From the NCBI GenBank assembly GCA_020796225.1, contig CM036768.1, positions 42,358,789 through 42,422,788 on the forward strand: a stretch of 64,000 nt of DNA, given 5' to 3'. Source of the stretch: Arion vulgaris (taxonomy: Eukaryota > Mollusca > Gastropoda > Stylommatophora > Arionidae). Under the pieces are notes generated by a model. It saw only the letters and a list, made by a program, of their open reading frames with translations. It was not told where the DNA came from and did not search any database. Position numbers and translations under genes: made by a program. This document shows positions 54,405 to 64,000 of this stretch, in pieces. Each line of letters opens with the position of its first letter. Position 1 is the first letter of the stretch.

Positions 54405-54930
54405 CAGATGATCAACAGCTTTTTTATACCTATTTTGTTTACAAAGTCAAACATGGACATTGAGCAAAGCGCAGTAAAAAAAATAACTACATGTGAAATG
54501 CGTTGCCTGCGAAAAGTTACCAACAACACAAGAAAAGACAGAATCACCAACATCAGCATAAGAAAGAAAGTTGGCACAAAACCGTGCTTGAATTAATAGA
54601 TAAACAAAGAATGAAGGGGTTTTGGGCCACTTAATAAGAATGCATTCAAACTCCACAGTATACATAGTCTTCTACAACAGAACATCGGAAAAAAGGGCAA
54701 GAGGAAGATCAGGAAAAGATGGTTAGATGGCGTAGCAGAATCCTGTGAAAGAGCAAAGATAACAATCACCCAAACCACCAGAACAGCGCAAGACAAAAAC
54801 GAAAACCACGACACTGGGCAAAACCCGTAGCAGTGTGACGACACTGGGCAACAACCGTAGCAGTGTGACGACACTGGGCAACAACCCGGTAGCAGGGTGA
54901 CGACAAAAGAAAGAAGAAGAAGAAGAAATA
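54405..54930 (+). pseudogene. LINE RT C-terminal fragment with (GAA)n tail
   Basis: Reads QSAVKKITTCEMRCLRKVTN, NTRKDRITNISIRKKVGTKP, then broken frames with KGKRKIRKRWLDGVAESCER. It ends in three 30-bp tandem units (54,811-54,901) and a GAAGAAGAAGAAGAA tract at about 54,911-54,927, which I read as the LINE tail. It is the same family as the previous fragment. Confidence 0.8.
54811..54901 (+). repeat. 30-bp tandem repeat, three units
   Basis: ACACTGGGCAACAACCGTAG followed by CAGTGTGACG, repeated three times with one extra base in the last unit. It lies within the LINE 3' region, just before its GAA tail. Confidence 0.9.
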
Positions 54931-54935
54931 TTTTA

Positions 54936-55820
54936 ATCAATTGATATTCAAGTCATAAACATTCAATCTGGAGAAATGTTGCATTACCCGGGGTATTCTG
55001 TGGCCCACATAATATATCAAGTAAATTTTAAAAATTTAGTATTCTAAGAAGGGGTAACGAAGATGATGGGGTAAGGCAAATAAATTATAGAACACTTAAT
55101 TGAGATCAATTATCGTGTTTTGAATATCACCTGGTATGTGGTTTTTTAGGAGCTCAAGGGAAGGGGTTTTTAGAGTACAGTAGCCAGGTTTCAAAAAGGG
55201 TTTAAAAAAAAAACTCTAAAGAAAACATTCGTAAACGACAGTTGAGAACCAGGGGATAAAGGAAAACAGAGGTACAAATTGGAAAAACATATCAGAATGT
55301 CAACAGGCAAAGTATGACAGAGGGTATCTTAAGGGGAACGGGAAAAAACTTGCTGCCAGTCATAACCCAAAGCAGTCAGCCATTAATGCTGCCGAGTGAT
55401 TGACTTCTACTGGTATCGAGAACATAAAAAGCCATAATAACAGACTTACTTATAAGGGTTTTCTCAAAATCTCATGTTTGAAAAAGTCTCTTTTCCTTGA
55501 GGACATTCTTTATGAAATTGCCCTTCGACCGTGATCTAAAAGTCAAAATAAAAAAGGAAAAAAGATGAGTGACAAATGATATATGCATTTATAAGTTACG
55601 TACTACATCGCAAATATTATCTACACATACATAAATAAACGGACACACATGCACATCCATGCATACACGGACCAGCACATATGTATGTCTATATCTTTAT
55701 ATTGTTATTAGTTGTTTTATGTCAGGGAGGTATAACAACAAATATCACTGTAAATGGTAACCATCTAACACCAGTTAAAAAATGTTGCTATCACTTAGTC
55801 CATGGTCACTGCCAGCATTT
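54936..55820. other. No gene recognised
   Basis: AT-rich sequence with no open frame of interest, no tandem repeat and no match elsewhere in the window that I can see. Confidence 0.6.
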
Positions 55821-55821
55821 C

Positions 55822-56190
55822 TCTTGATGAAGAATCAACGCTCGTAAGGTAGTGCGGCTACTACATTCGCAAACTATCACATCGAGCTGGGACAACAAAA
55901 AAACTAGCAATGCAGACGAAGATTCAAATATATCCAGCTTGTGTAATTAGTTCTTATTATGGGTCAGAAACATGACAGCCTACTCAAGATATGAGAGGAG
56001 ACTTAACATCTTTAACCTTCAATGTCTCCGGAAGATTATGAACATCGTTGGTACGACAAGATAACCAACTCTAAAGTACTGTAACGTGCAAACCTGTTCT
56101 CAAATGGGCATGCTCAGTGGGGGGCTACTAAGATGGTTGAGGTATTGCGAAGAATGGAAACTTGTGTATGAGCTAAAAGACAAGGGGGAT
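55822..56190 (+). pseudogene. LINE RT C-terminal fragment
   Basis: Reads AGTTKKLAMQTKIQIYPACV, then ISSYYGSET, and after a frameshift RRLNIFNLQCLRKIMN-like and CKPVLKWACSVG segments. It is the thumb region of a LINE RT close to family A (compare ACDTWTVFSRHERKLNHF at 23.9 kb). Truncated at both ends. Confidence 0.75.
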
Positions 56191-56380
56191 AAGCAAATAC
56201 CATTGTCCCATTAAAACTTTTTGCCAATTGACCGTCTGTAAAGACTAAAAAAATCAATATATATATATATACATACTATCAGTTTTACCCATTCGTCGAA
56301 ATTAGAATTTAGTATAAATATATTTGTTAAGTTGTTTTCGGAATCGGAATGAAATACGGTCAGATACAGTTAGAATGAAA

Positions 56381-56548
56381 TATCAGGTTTTACTGCCAAA
56401 CGGAATGAGAAACATGCCCCGTTACCTCAAAATCAACTCCTTCCCTTTAAAAAACAATACGTTTTGTCTCCATAAAAATTTGAAAACTTTGTCAGTTGGC
56501 CATATAAGATTAAAATAAACTCATTCCGACCGCCAGTAAAACCTGATA
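56381..56548. mobile_element. MITE-like inverted repeat
   Basis: TATCAGGTTTTACTGCC at 56,381 and its complement GGCAGTAAAACCTGATA-like text ending at 56,548 form arms of 29 bases, with a five-base mismatched patch (CCAAA against GGCGG) and then GGAATGAG paired with CTCATTCC. The 110-base interior has no coding capacity. Size and structure suit a short non-autonomous DNA transposon. I saw no clear target duplication. Confidence 0.55.
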
Positions 56549-56759
56549 CAATTGAATTCCGTGAAAGTTAAAATAAATAACAATTTGAAAGTAAATTTAT
56601 TCAGATTATGAATTTATCGATGGTTTAAAAACATTGTTAATAAAAATTTGGCTGAGGGGAGATTGAACATGTTGTCTTCAGGATAGCAGTCGAGCACAGA
56701 CCCAACATGTTGAAATATCAATACATAAGTTAGTATTCGGGGAAACGAAAATTCAGTCC

Positions 56760-57105
56760 TTCGAAACTAAATGCTACATAAAGATCATACCAAAACCACG
56801 GATAGAAAAATGAAAGAACACTGATGTCCTGAAAGAACTAAATGTTAACGAGAATTGACCGATAAACAATATGCTATACAGAAAAATTGGAGACTTTGAT
56901 CCACGATGGCCTGGAAAGAACAATACTAGAGGGCAGGGTCCCAGGACGCAGAGGCAGACAAGAAGAAGATGGCTACAAGATATTAAAGAAACCAAGAACA
57001 TGACCATCGACGAAGTGGGTAAACTGGCAAGAGACAGAGTGAATTTCAGATGCGCTGCAAAGTGAACAACGTCCTATAAAGGATACGCACCTTGATGATG
57101 ATGAT
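56760..57105 (+). pseudogene. LINE C-terminal fragment with (GAT)n tail
   Basis: The frame at 56,871-57,065 reads RKIGDFDPRWPGKNNT, RQTRRRWLQDIKETKNMTID and EVGKLARDRVNFRCAAK, the RPRxRWLxDI...ARDRxxFR pattern at the end of many LINE RT proteins. A GATGATGATGATT tract follows the stop at about 57,093-57,105. Confidence 0.75.
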
Positions 57106-57369
57106 TCGTGTGATGTGCGAAAGACGTCACGACTATAACAACATGATCGCTTTGGCATCATGTGCCCGCTACGTCGTGAAAACATGGAAATACACTTTTG
57201 CGATTTCAACAGAATGTCCATGTGTGTTAAGATGGGAATATGGTTATCGAAACGTATAGAAAGTCTAGTTTTATATTGTTTTCCCTTTGTATTCATAAAA
57301 TCTGGTTCATTGGGAACGCCAAAGTGTTTTTTTTTGGGTGCTAATATTTCGTCTAGGTCTTACTGAGGA

Positions 57370-57520
57370 GCTGAAGAGTGCCCAATGACCTGGGAGAACA
57401 TAAAAAGAACAGCCAGAGACCGAGAAGAGTGGCGAACAACTGTTGAGGCCCATGCCCACGATGAGCGGAGAGGATTAATGAATTTGTCTACGATGGATGG
57501 TTAATTTACATGAATAGCTA
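57370..57520 (+). pseudogene. Short LINE C-terminal remnant
   Basis: CPMTWENIKRTARDREEWRT then TVEAHAHDERRGLMN, the same ARDRxxWR signature as other LINE ends here, but a different copy. Between 57,106 and 57,370 I see no feature. Confidence 0.6.
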
Positions 57521-57769
57521 TGCAAAGTGAATAGGAATTTCCATCCACGGGAGGATCTTCCCCTTGCTACGGAGTTTCTGCATCTGTGCTGACATTTTCC
57601 TCAGGTGTTTTTGCGTGTGGTGACGGTTTGTTTTGGTTTCGATCAGTTCAAGATGGAGGGACGTCGATTACAATAACGTTACGATCAAACGTGAAACAAA
57701 AGGACGACGACCAAAGGGTCAGCGAGCAGGGCACGGCGAAACGGCTAAATACGTCCGCTTGGGACTCAA

Positions 57770-58340
57770 TAATATACGCATTGTTTACTGGAACTGGCAA
57801 GTGGGGCATCAACACGGGCTAATTCTTGAAACCCTTGTGTACAGAGCAGACATCGTAGCTCTTCAAGAAACGCGACTAGGCGATGGTGGTGTACTACGAT
57901 GACTGGTTTCAAATGTTACTAAAACAGAAGACATAGGGGTTTCTAGCAATTATAGTCCATAATAGCATTGATGTGCAGAAGTAGACATTTTCCGATGGGA
58001 TGATTACGAATTGCAACTTCAGGCGATTAAAGTCCAGTCTGAAAACCGTTTGGCTTAACTTTATGCCTGTAATTCGAAAGTGGACACACAGAAATGGCAG
58101 TGTTTGAGTGATATTATAAGTCATGAGAGCAATAATGTCATTTTCTGTGGTGATTTCAACGCAAAGGGTAGATCATGGGCAACATTTCCTCGAATACACA
58201 GGGAGAAGATCTCGAACTAGCACTTGAGACCACGGGATTGTTGTGCATCAATACCAGCGGTGTCACTAGAATTGCGAGTCGCCCAGGAGATGAGGATAGT
58301 GTTATTGATTTGGCACTTGTATCCCTACACTCACTGCTGT
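57770..58340 (+). pseudogene. LINE endonuclease domain
   Basis: NNIRIVYWNWQVGHQHGLI corresponds to the N-terminal strand (usually WNxxG). ADIVALQETRLG carries the catalytic glutamate, FCGDFNAKGRSW the DFN pair, and ELALETTGLLCINTSG then RPGDEDSVIDLALVS the C-terminal part. A large segment between 57,900 and 58,130 is frameshifted, and no SDH motif is found after 58,340. Inactive as read. Confidence 0.82.
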
Positions 58341-59029
58341 GCAGATGGGGATTTTGGGGTACCATGGCAGTGCCCAAAGGGTCCGTGCATCATACTGTGA
58401 ACAAGGAATCAAGACAACACAGGCTAGTAAGCACTCTTTTCCAGTACGACACCACAGGGCAAGACGTTGTCAGTAGAATAAGGTGTCAAACGAGGCAAGC
58501 ACACCAACAGTAGTAAACTTTGGGGAAAACAGCCACCATGGTGGGATGACGAGGTGAGAAGGCGTGGATAGACAAGGGGTTTAAAGGTTGGGGAGGTGGC
58601 AAACTGCCAGGAAAATGGAACTACCCATCCTGCTGACATCTTGCAGTTGAAATAATAAATGAATAATAAAACAGGGTGTTCAAGCTATTGCAAGGATGGT
58701 AAAAGTGAGAAGGGGGGGAGTTCTGTCAACGGGGAGCAATGACAAATCGTTAATCTGTTCTGGCGATTGCACAGAAGTATGAATGGTACAGTAAAGAATC
58801 GGTGTGTTATTGATTTCTAGAGCTTGGATCTTACATGCCAGAGGACAGATGAAAACAAGGATAGGGCTCTGTTTGCGCACTATTTAGAGCAGAGTGACCA
58901 GAAAGACATTAGAAGGAAACACTGCAAGACAATCCATTGCAGCTAAATGTAAGAACCAGGAATTAGATGTGATGATTGGTGACGGTAGAGGAAACAAGGA
59001 TGCTGAGGAGAGCAAAAAAACCACCTGGT

Positions 59030-59760
59030 CCAGAGGGCATACGATATGGTGACATTGACGGGTTGTCTGATGGGGAGTGGAAGAACTGGCTGGCATCTAC
59101 AACAAAAGCATTACGACTGCAATAATCAACGAAGAATGGTTGCACAGCTACCTGGACCTCTCCCGAAGCCTGGCAAAGACCACACAAAATTCAGGGCTAT
59201 CGGGTAATCACCATGCAGAATACAAAAGGCAAGTTGCTGGAGAAAATAATTGCCAGGAAAATATCCTGCCAACTAGAGAGGTTACGTCTCCTTCCACCCA
59301 CCCTGAGGGTACGCCCTTTATAGAGAGACATGGCGTAACGCAGCGGTGTTCGCCTACGTGTCTATGGGGGTTTTCACTGGGATGAGACACGTGCGCTGCA
59401 ATTGACCTTGAAGATGCCTATAATAGAGAGCCCTTGCATTTTTTAATGGTGCAGCTGACTGAACTCAATATCAGCCCATTCCTCCTAAATTGGATCTTTG
59501 CGGCCTCTTCCAGCGAAAGATAGTGTTTAAATGTGGCAGTTGGGCGTCATCACCAACAACAATCCACCTGGCTTACCACAGGGTAAACCATTATCTCCGG
59601 TGTTGTTCAATGCCATACTGAGTATCACAAAGGCAGATCACGGGTAGAGGAAGGACAATGTCATATGCAGATGATGTGTTGGTGTATCGTCAGGGCAGGA
59701 TAGAGAAAAGCTTGTGGAGGAACTTAGTCAGAACTGACCGCATAGGTAGATGGTGCGTTG
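59030..59760 (+). pseudogene. LINE reverse transcriptase domain
   Basis: Fragments in order: an SRSLAKTTQNSG-like segment (frameshifted PKPGKD region), AIDLEDAYNREPLHFLM near 59,400 (motif A, aspartate kept), LPQGKPLSPVLFNAILS near 59,573 (motif B), and SYADDVLVYRQGR near 59,660 (motif C intact). Frame changes between each block mean no single protein. The intact YADD box suggests fairly recent decay. Confidence 0.85.
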
Positions 59761-60519
59761 AAGCAGCAGCATTGGTAAACCCCAAAAGGCAGCGGTGACA
59801 TGGTTCTCTTTAAACAACCACATCGTCAACACTCCAACACCATCTGTGGTTTTGTGTTCAGAGGTGGAGAGATCTCAGTTATGAAATACCTGGGGTTGCG
59901 TTTGATCGTAGTCTAGTTTTTTAGGGAACACATAGCTCATGTGATAAATGAAGGCGAGGAAAGGTTTGCTGGCGATGAGGGTAATGGCTGCGGCGGATTG
60001 TGAACAGCGCCATCTTTGTCTTTTATACCAGGGTATGGTCCTTTCTGTGCTTGAGTATGCGTTGGCGATCCTGACTCTCAGTCATAGTCAGATAGAACGA
60101 CTGGAAAGAATACAGAACGAGGCGATGCGCATTATACTTGGTTGCACTAAAGACACGTCGTGCAGGGCGATGCGCTCATCTCCGACTATCCTACTATGGA
60201 GTATAGAATACTGATGAGCCGTGCACAAGCATACCTTCAGTCAATGCTGACACACAACATCCTCTGCACTTGGAAATAAAGAGAAAAAAAGGAAAATATT
60301 AAAAAAGAGGAAAATCGTGGATGGGTCAGCGGAGGACTGTATTGAACAGGTGTTTACACTTGAAGACATTGATCCCGGTGAAGAATGGATACCAGTGCCA
60401 AGAGCAATCCACATCCTTTCTGTATGCATCGAACTGATAAAGAATGCAGGCAACACAACCCACTTGTTGTGGAGGCAGAGGTTCAGGCATTCATTTCTGA
60501 GAACGCATCTGATCATGAT

Positions 60520-60930
60520 GTAATCATTTATACGGATGGTTCTGTGATTCGACATGTGCGGAGCTCGTGGGCTTTCAATGCCGGTCGGAGGTGATGTTGT
60601 GAAGGAAGACAGTGGGGGTTTTTGCGTGACTACAAGCTGTCTCACTATGGAAATCATGGCGGTTACCAAAGCGATGATTGGCTAGAATCACAGACTTTTA
60701 TCCATGCATGTTTTCTCAGTGACTCAATGAGTATGCTCAGGAAGATTGAAACAGGATGGGCTAAGAGACATTGGATAGAATCGCTGGGGAGGTCTAAGCT
60801 GACAAAGATCAGTTTTATTTTGTGCCAGGGCATGCAGGTGTAAGGGGAAGGGAACGTGGATAGGCTTGCAGGATGGCTGCGTCCAAAGCGGAGAGCAATG
60901 GACCAGGCTGATATTATAAATTCCTTAGGA
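60520..60930 (+). pseudogene. LINE RNase H domain
   Basis: VIIYTDGSVIRH at about 60,523-60,560 is the RNase HI opening motif with the first catalytic aspartate. A central TTSCLTMEIMAVTKAM holds the glutamate helix, and NVDRLAGWLRP near 60,850 corresponds to the C-terminal ADxLA motif. Several frameshifts separate them. Confidence 0.82.
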
Positions 60931-61299
60931 GAAAGGGCTGTAAATGATTTGGTAATGGGGTGAGTCCACAATTAACCAGACTGCAAGAACTCAAATTTAA
61001 AGGGTGGTGTAGCTCGACAAGAACGCTATGCTGGCAGACAAAGAAGAATTGAAAACCAACAAAGAACCGGTGTCGTTAGTCGCCACACGCTGATGGACAT
61101 ACTGAGGGAGAGATGGGAGCACTTATGGACTAATTTGTTCGACGTGCAGTGATGGTGATCTGACGACTAAACTAAACTAAACTAAACTATTCATGAAAGC
61201 CACCTTCTTGTCAAATTTAAAGTCCGTAGGATGTCCAGATATCTAGAAACAATTGGGACAAACATATAATTGCATTCATCTTTCTTATATATCTATATT

Positions 61300-61960
61300 T
61301 ATATTTTGAACTTTTTGTGTGTTCTCATGTAAAGCCGTCAATTTACATCTACAAATCACCCAAAATTGGCAGAAACACGCACGAGACCAAAATAAGGTTA
61401 ACAGGGAAAAATTTTCGAAATCTGATCAATATTAGTTTTTTAAATAATTAAAAAACAAAGTTTCTATCCTATCCATTTTTGTTTAAATTTGTCGTAAGTC
61501 TTAGAGTGTACACATTAATATTTACACAAGATTCGATGACGTATGTTTTAAAACAATGAAACCTCGACTCTTTCATAGCATAATAATCGTCATTTGATTG
61601 TTCAAACAAGCTGACCTCAATTTACATCAACACCACCAAAGTAGGTAAAAACATGCATGCGACTAAAATTTTATTAACACTGGGAAAAAATTTGAAATCG
61701 AATCAATATTCGTTTTTTTAAATAAATAAAAACCATTTTATCACAACGTGACCCCTACATTTGCATACATTTACTAAGTTGAACGATACCAAACACAGCG
61801 TCATCATTTCATGTGCTCATATACGCAATGCGCTAAAATCCGCATTGTCATTTCCTGCACTCAACATATTATTCAACAACGGGAAAATTTCAATGTCAAA
61901 GCTAAAACGTATCTCAGTTTTGAAAATAGATAAAATTAGGTTTGGGGTTTGTCAAAATTC
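61300..61960. repeat. ~285-bp diverged tandem repeat ahead of the second Helitron
   Basis: CAATTTACATC with a following GGCAGAAACACGC or GGTAAAAACATGC block, then GGGAAAAA.TTTGAAATC and ATCAATATT.GTTTTTTTAAATAA, appears at about 61,337-61,455 and about 61,618-61,735. A third, weaker version (GGGAAAATTTCAATGTC, then TTTTGAAAATAGATAAA) lies at 61,880-61,945. These lie in the probable 5' untranslated part of the Helitron. Confidence 0.6.
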
Positions 61961-62005
61961 CACAGGTCATTTTTATTGTTATTGTTAAAATATTCATTAT
62001 ATGCA

Positions 62006-64000
62006 ATGCCACCTAAGAAAAGAAAACTCTTCAGTCAGTCCAGAATCGACTGTAAACGAATAGCGGCAATTATGTCTGCAGAAAATATAGGGATATCAGA
62101 AAATTGGGAAAGGGAAACTAATGGTCGAGAATGGACAAGTAGAGCTCAAAAGACAAGGATGCTGTCTTAATTGACGTGAAGCTAATAGACACGCATGGCT
62201 GATAACCGATCAATGAGACATGTCAACAAACAGCTGTCTGACTGAACAAGACTCCAGACGACGAAACAGCACGAGTTGCCAAATTGTCTTTGTGAAGAAT
62301 GAAGCATTCAACTACAAAATCGTGAATATGAAAAATACCCCAAAAATTGCTATTGGGTATTGACAGCAGTTTTCAATGTTGCTTCAGAGGGAAAAGTTCA
62401 GTTGCCTGCATTACAAGAAACACCTGAACCGTTAAAATCATTTATGGGCGACATAGCTGACTTAACTTTTAAAAATATAAGAAAATACAATTCATGCTTT
62501 CAGATGACATCTTTGGGGACAACTTTTCCAATTTCTCATCAAGGATTTATGCCAACTTTTAAAATTCAAGGTCAATATATCATCAATTTGGTTTTACTCA
62601 TCCACAACCAAATAAAGACCCAAAGTTTCTTCAAATTGATTTCATGGTAATGAAAAAGCTGAGGCAAATCAGCACATCAAATGTAATCCAAGAACTAATC
62701 ACAATACAGTGTTAGCTATTCAACGTATGCTACACACTTGCAAAGTTATGTCAGAAGTTTCAAGACTGTATTAGATCAAATTGCCCACTGACGACAGGGA
62801 AAAATTTCAATCCGCACTTACATAGTTCCGACCGGCCAACATGAGCGGACTTATAATGCACCTGTAGTAAACGAAGTTGACATTATCATAGCAGGAAATG
62901 ATTTTGGAAAGCGGGACGTAATTTTACATAAACGAGACAACAAGCTGCAACGAATTTCAGAAACACACAGATCTTACGATGCCCTTCAGTATCCAATTGT
63001 ATTTCCTCGGGTGAAGACGCTACTACATTTGCATCAATCAAAGGGATCCAGTCACTAAATTGATTTCAAACAAATTTGTTTCTTCAAAGGATTTCTACTC
63101 ATTTCGAATCATGATCAGAGATACTCCAAATCACATTTTAAGTTGTCGCCAACTATTCCATCAATTTTTTGTAGATATGTTCGCAAAAATTGAATGCCAA
63201 CGATTGCTCTATATTCGATTGAACCAAACAAAACTACGTTCAGAAGAATATGTTCATTTGAGGGGTGCTATTGCGATAGATGGGCCCGGCAAACAACTAT
63301 GGCAGTTTGGTTATTTTACCATCAACGTTTACCAGAGGTCCGCGGTATATGTATGAATATAACCAAGATTTGATTACTATGTTCGCATATGGAAAACCTA
63401 AACTCTTCATAACGTTTACATGTAACACAAAATGGAAAGAAATACAAGATGAATTACTACCAGGACAGTCACATTTGGATAGACATGATCTAATTGCACG
63501 TGTGTTTCGTCAAAAGTTAATTAAATTCATGCAACTATAACGAAGGAGAGATTTGGTCCTGTGAGATGTTGGGTGTCTTCAACAGAATGGCAGAAACGGT
63601 TTAATAACCATTTATTATTTTGTTATTAAATAAGATTGACCCAAATAATATTGATCGCATTATTAGGGTGGAGATTCCTGATCCGAACTTAGATCCACAA
63701 CTACATAAAAACCCTTAAATAGCAAATAGTGCATGGACCATGGGATACATCAATCCGAATTCCCATGTATGAAGGACGGCAAATTACCAAAAGATATCCA
63801 AAGAGTCTGTTGCTTGAAACTCAAACTGGGGAAGATGGCTATCCACTATATCGAAGAAGAAAGAAACTGATGGAGGGTTCGAAGCAACTAAGAAACTTAA
63901 GAGAGCCAAAATTCAGTTGAATTTAACATCGACATAGATGGATTGTTCCGTATTGTCCAATGTTGTCACGAATGTTTGATGCAATATTAATGTTGAGTAC
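62006..64000 (+). pseudogene. Helitron RepHel, N-terminal half (broken)
   Basis: Begins MPPKKRKLFSQSRIDCKRIA and, after frameshifts, continues with VASEGKVQLPALQETPEPLK, RKYNSCFQMTSLGTTFPISH, a GKRDVILHKRDNKLQRISET segment, RQLFHQFFVDMFAKIECQRL, KPKLFITFTCNTKWKEI and DRHDLIARVFRQKLIKF. The Rep site text is STEWQKRF followed by an unrelated sequence, so the HUH motif is lost. KRYPKSLLLETQTGEDGYPL follows at 63,780-63,850. At least six frameshifts or stops are present. It would act as the rolling-circle replicase if intact. Confidence 0.82.

Larger units (their letters stand above)
57585..61188 (+). mobile_element. I/Jockey-group LINE with RNase H, 3' complete
   Basis: Plus-strand element of 3.6 kb. 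In order it carries an EN (about 57,770-58,340), RT (about 59,030-59,760), thumb and linker (59,950-60,240: GMVLSVLEYALAILTLSHSQ, QNEAMRIILGCTKDT), and RNase H (60,520-60,930). It ends in repeated AACTA units at 61,166-61,188, a pentanucleotide LINE tail. The 5' end is not certain; the first recognised EN text is at about 57,770. Frameshifts and stops occur throughout, and I see no ORF1. It is a different family from the element at 18.6-22.7 kb. Confidence 0.83.
61190..64000 (+). mobile_element. Second Helitron, 5' part, cut by the window end
   Basis: A plus-strand Helitron of a different subfamily from the one at 26-31 kb. The RepHel start is at 62,006 and recognisable text runs to the window end. 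I could not identify the TC terminus with confidence; it should lie between the preceding LINE tail (61,188) and 62,006. The helicase half and 3' end would be beyond the window. Confidence 0.7.

Noticed and set aside
56640..56705. tRNA-like segment near GGCTGAGGGGAGATTGAACA
   Set aside because: No B-box at the right spacing and no stems that pair.

Overview
The window is repeat-derived DNA from an animal nuclear genome, most likely an invertebrate. I see no host protein gene, no rRNA gene and no intact tRNA gene. The families present are RTE-type LINEs, I/Jockey-group LINEs with an RNase H domain, animal RepHel Helitrons, a hAT transposon, tRNA-related SINE-like repeats and long minisatellites. 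A mollusc, perhaps a cephalopod, would fit the LINE and SINE types, but this is a guess. Every transposon ORF I can read is broken by stops, frameshifts, truncation or nested insertions.

Layout. 1-3.9 kb holds decayed LINE 3' ends, a SINE and a dispersed repeat. About 4.2-23.1 kb is dominated by a 27-bp minisatellite in blocks at 4.2-5.15, 6.6-13.45, 16.9-18.6 and 22.7-23.1 kb. Copies of one ~300-bp flank repeat sit at 1, 5.2 (inverted) and 6.2 kb. The array is split by a 3.4-kb RTE insertion at 13.5 kb and a 4.1-kb RNase H LINE at 18.6 kb, and it ends at a 100-N assembly gap. 23.2-25.8 kb holds LINE fragments. 25,775-31,139 is a Helitron with both ends preserved, inserted in a minus-strand LINE whose reading frame matches on both sides. 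Next comes a 2.7-kb minisatellite of 43 bp that appears to have grown out of the same LINE. 35-46.3 kb holds two RTE copies. The better one, ending at 46,335, is interrupted by a 2.5-kb hAT element and by a 648-bp LINE fragment with a 12-bp target duplication. 46.4-57.5 kb is a mosaic of GC-rich composite repeats, LINE 3' ends, a MITE-like inverted repeat and short tandem arrays. 57.6-61.2 kb is a second RNase H LINE ending in an (AACTA)n tail. 61.2-64 kb is the 5' half of a second Helitron that runs off the window.

Two stretches (about 5.6-16.9 kb and 38.2-42.1 kb) look like poor consensus sequence. Where a good-quality copy of the same repeat exists elsewhere in the window, the poor copy differs mainly by bases turned into their neighbours, giving long A, C, G and T runs. 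Gene calls there rest on residual motifs.

Nothing here reads as a functional multi-gene system. The most interesting material is structural: nested insertions with recoverable pre-insertion sites, minisatellites that appear to arise from LINE sequence, and a minisatellite bracketed by inverted flank repeats that could be a foldback-type mobile unit.
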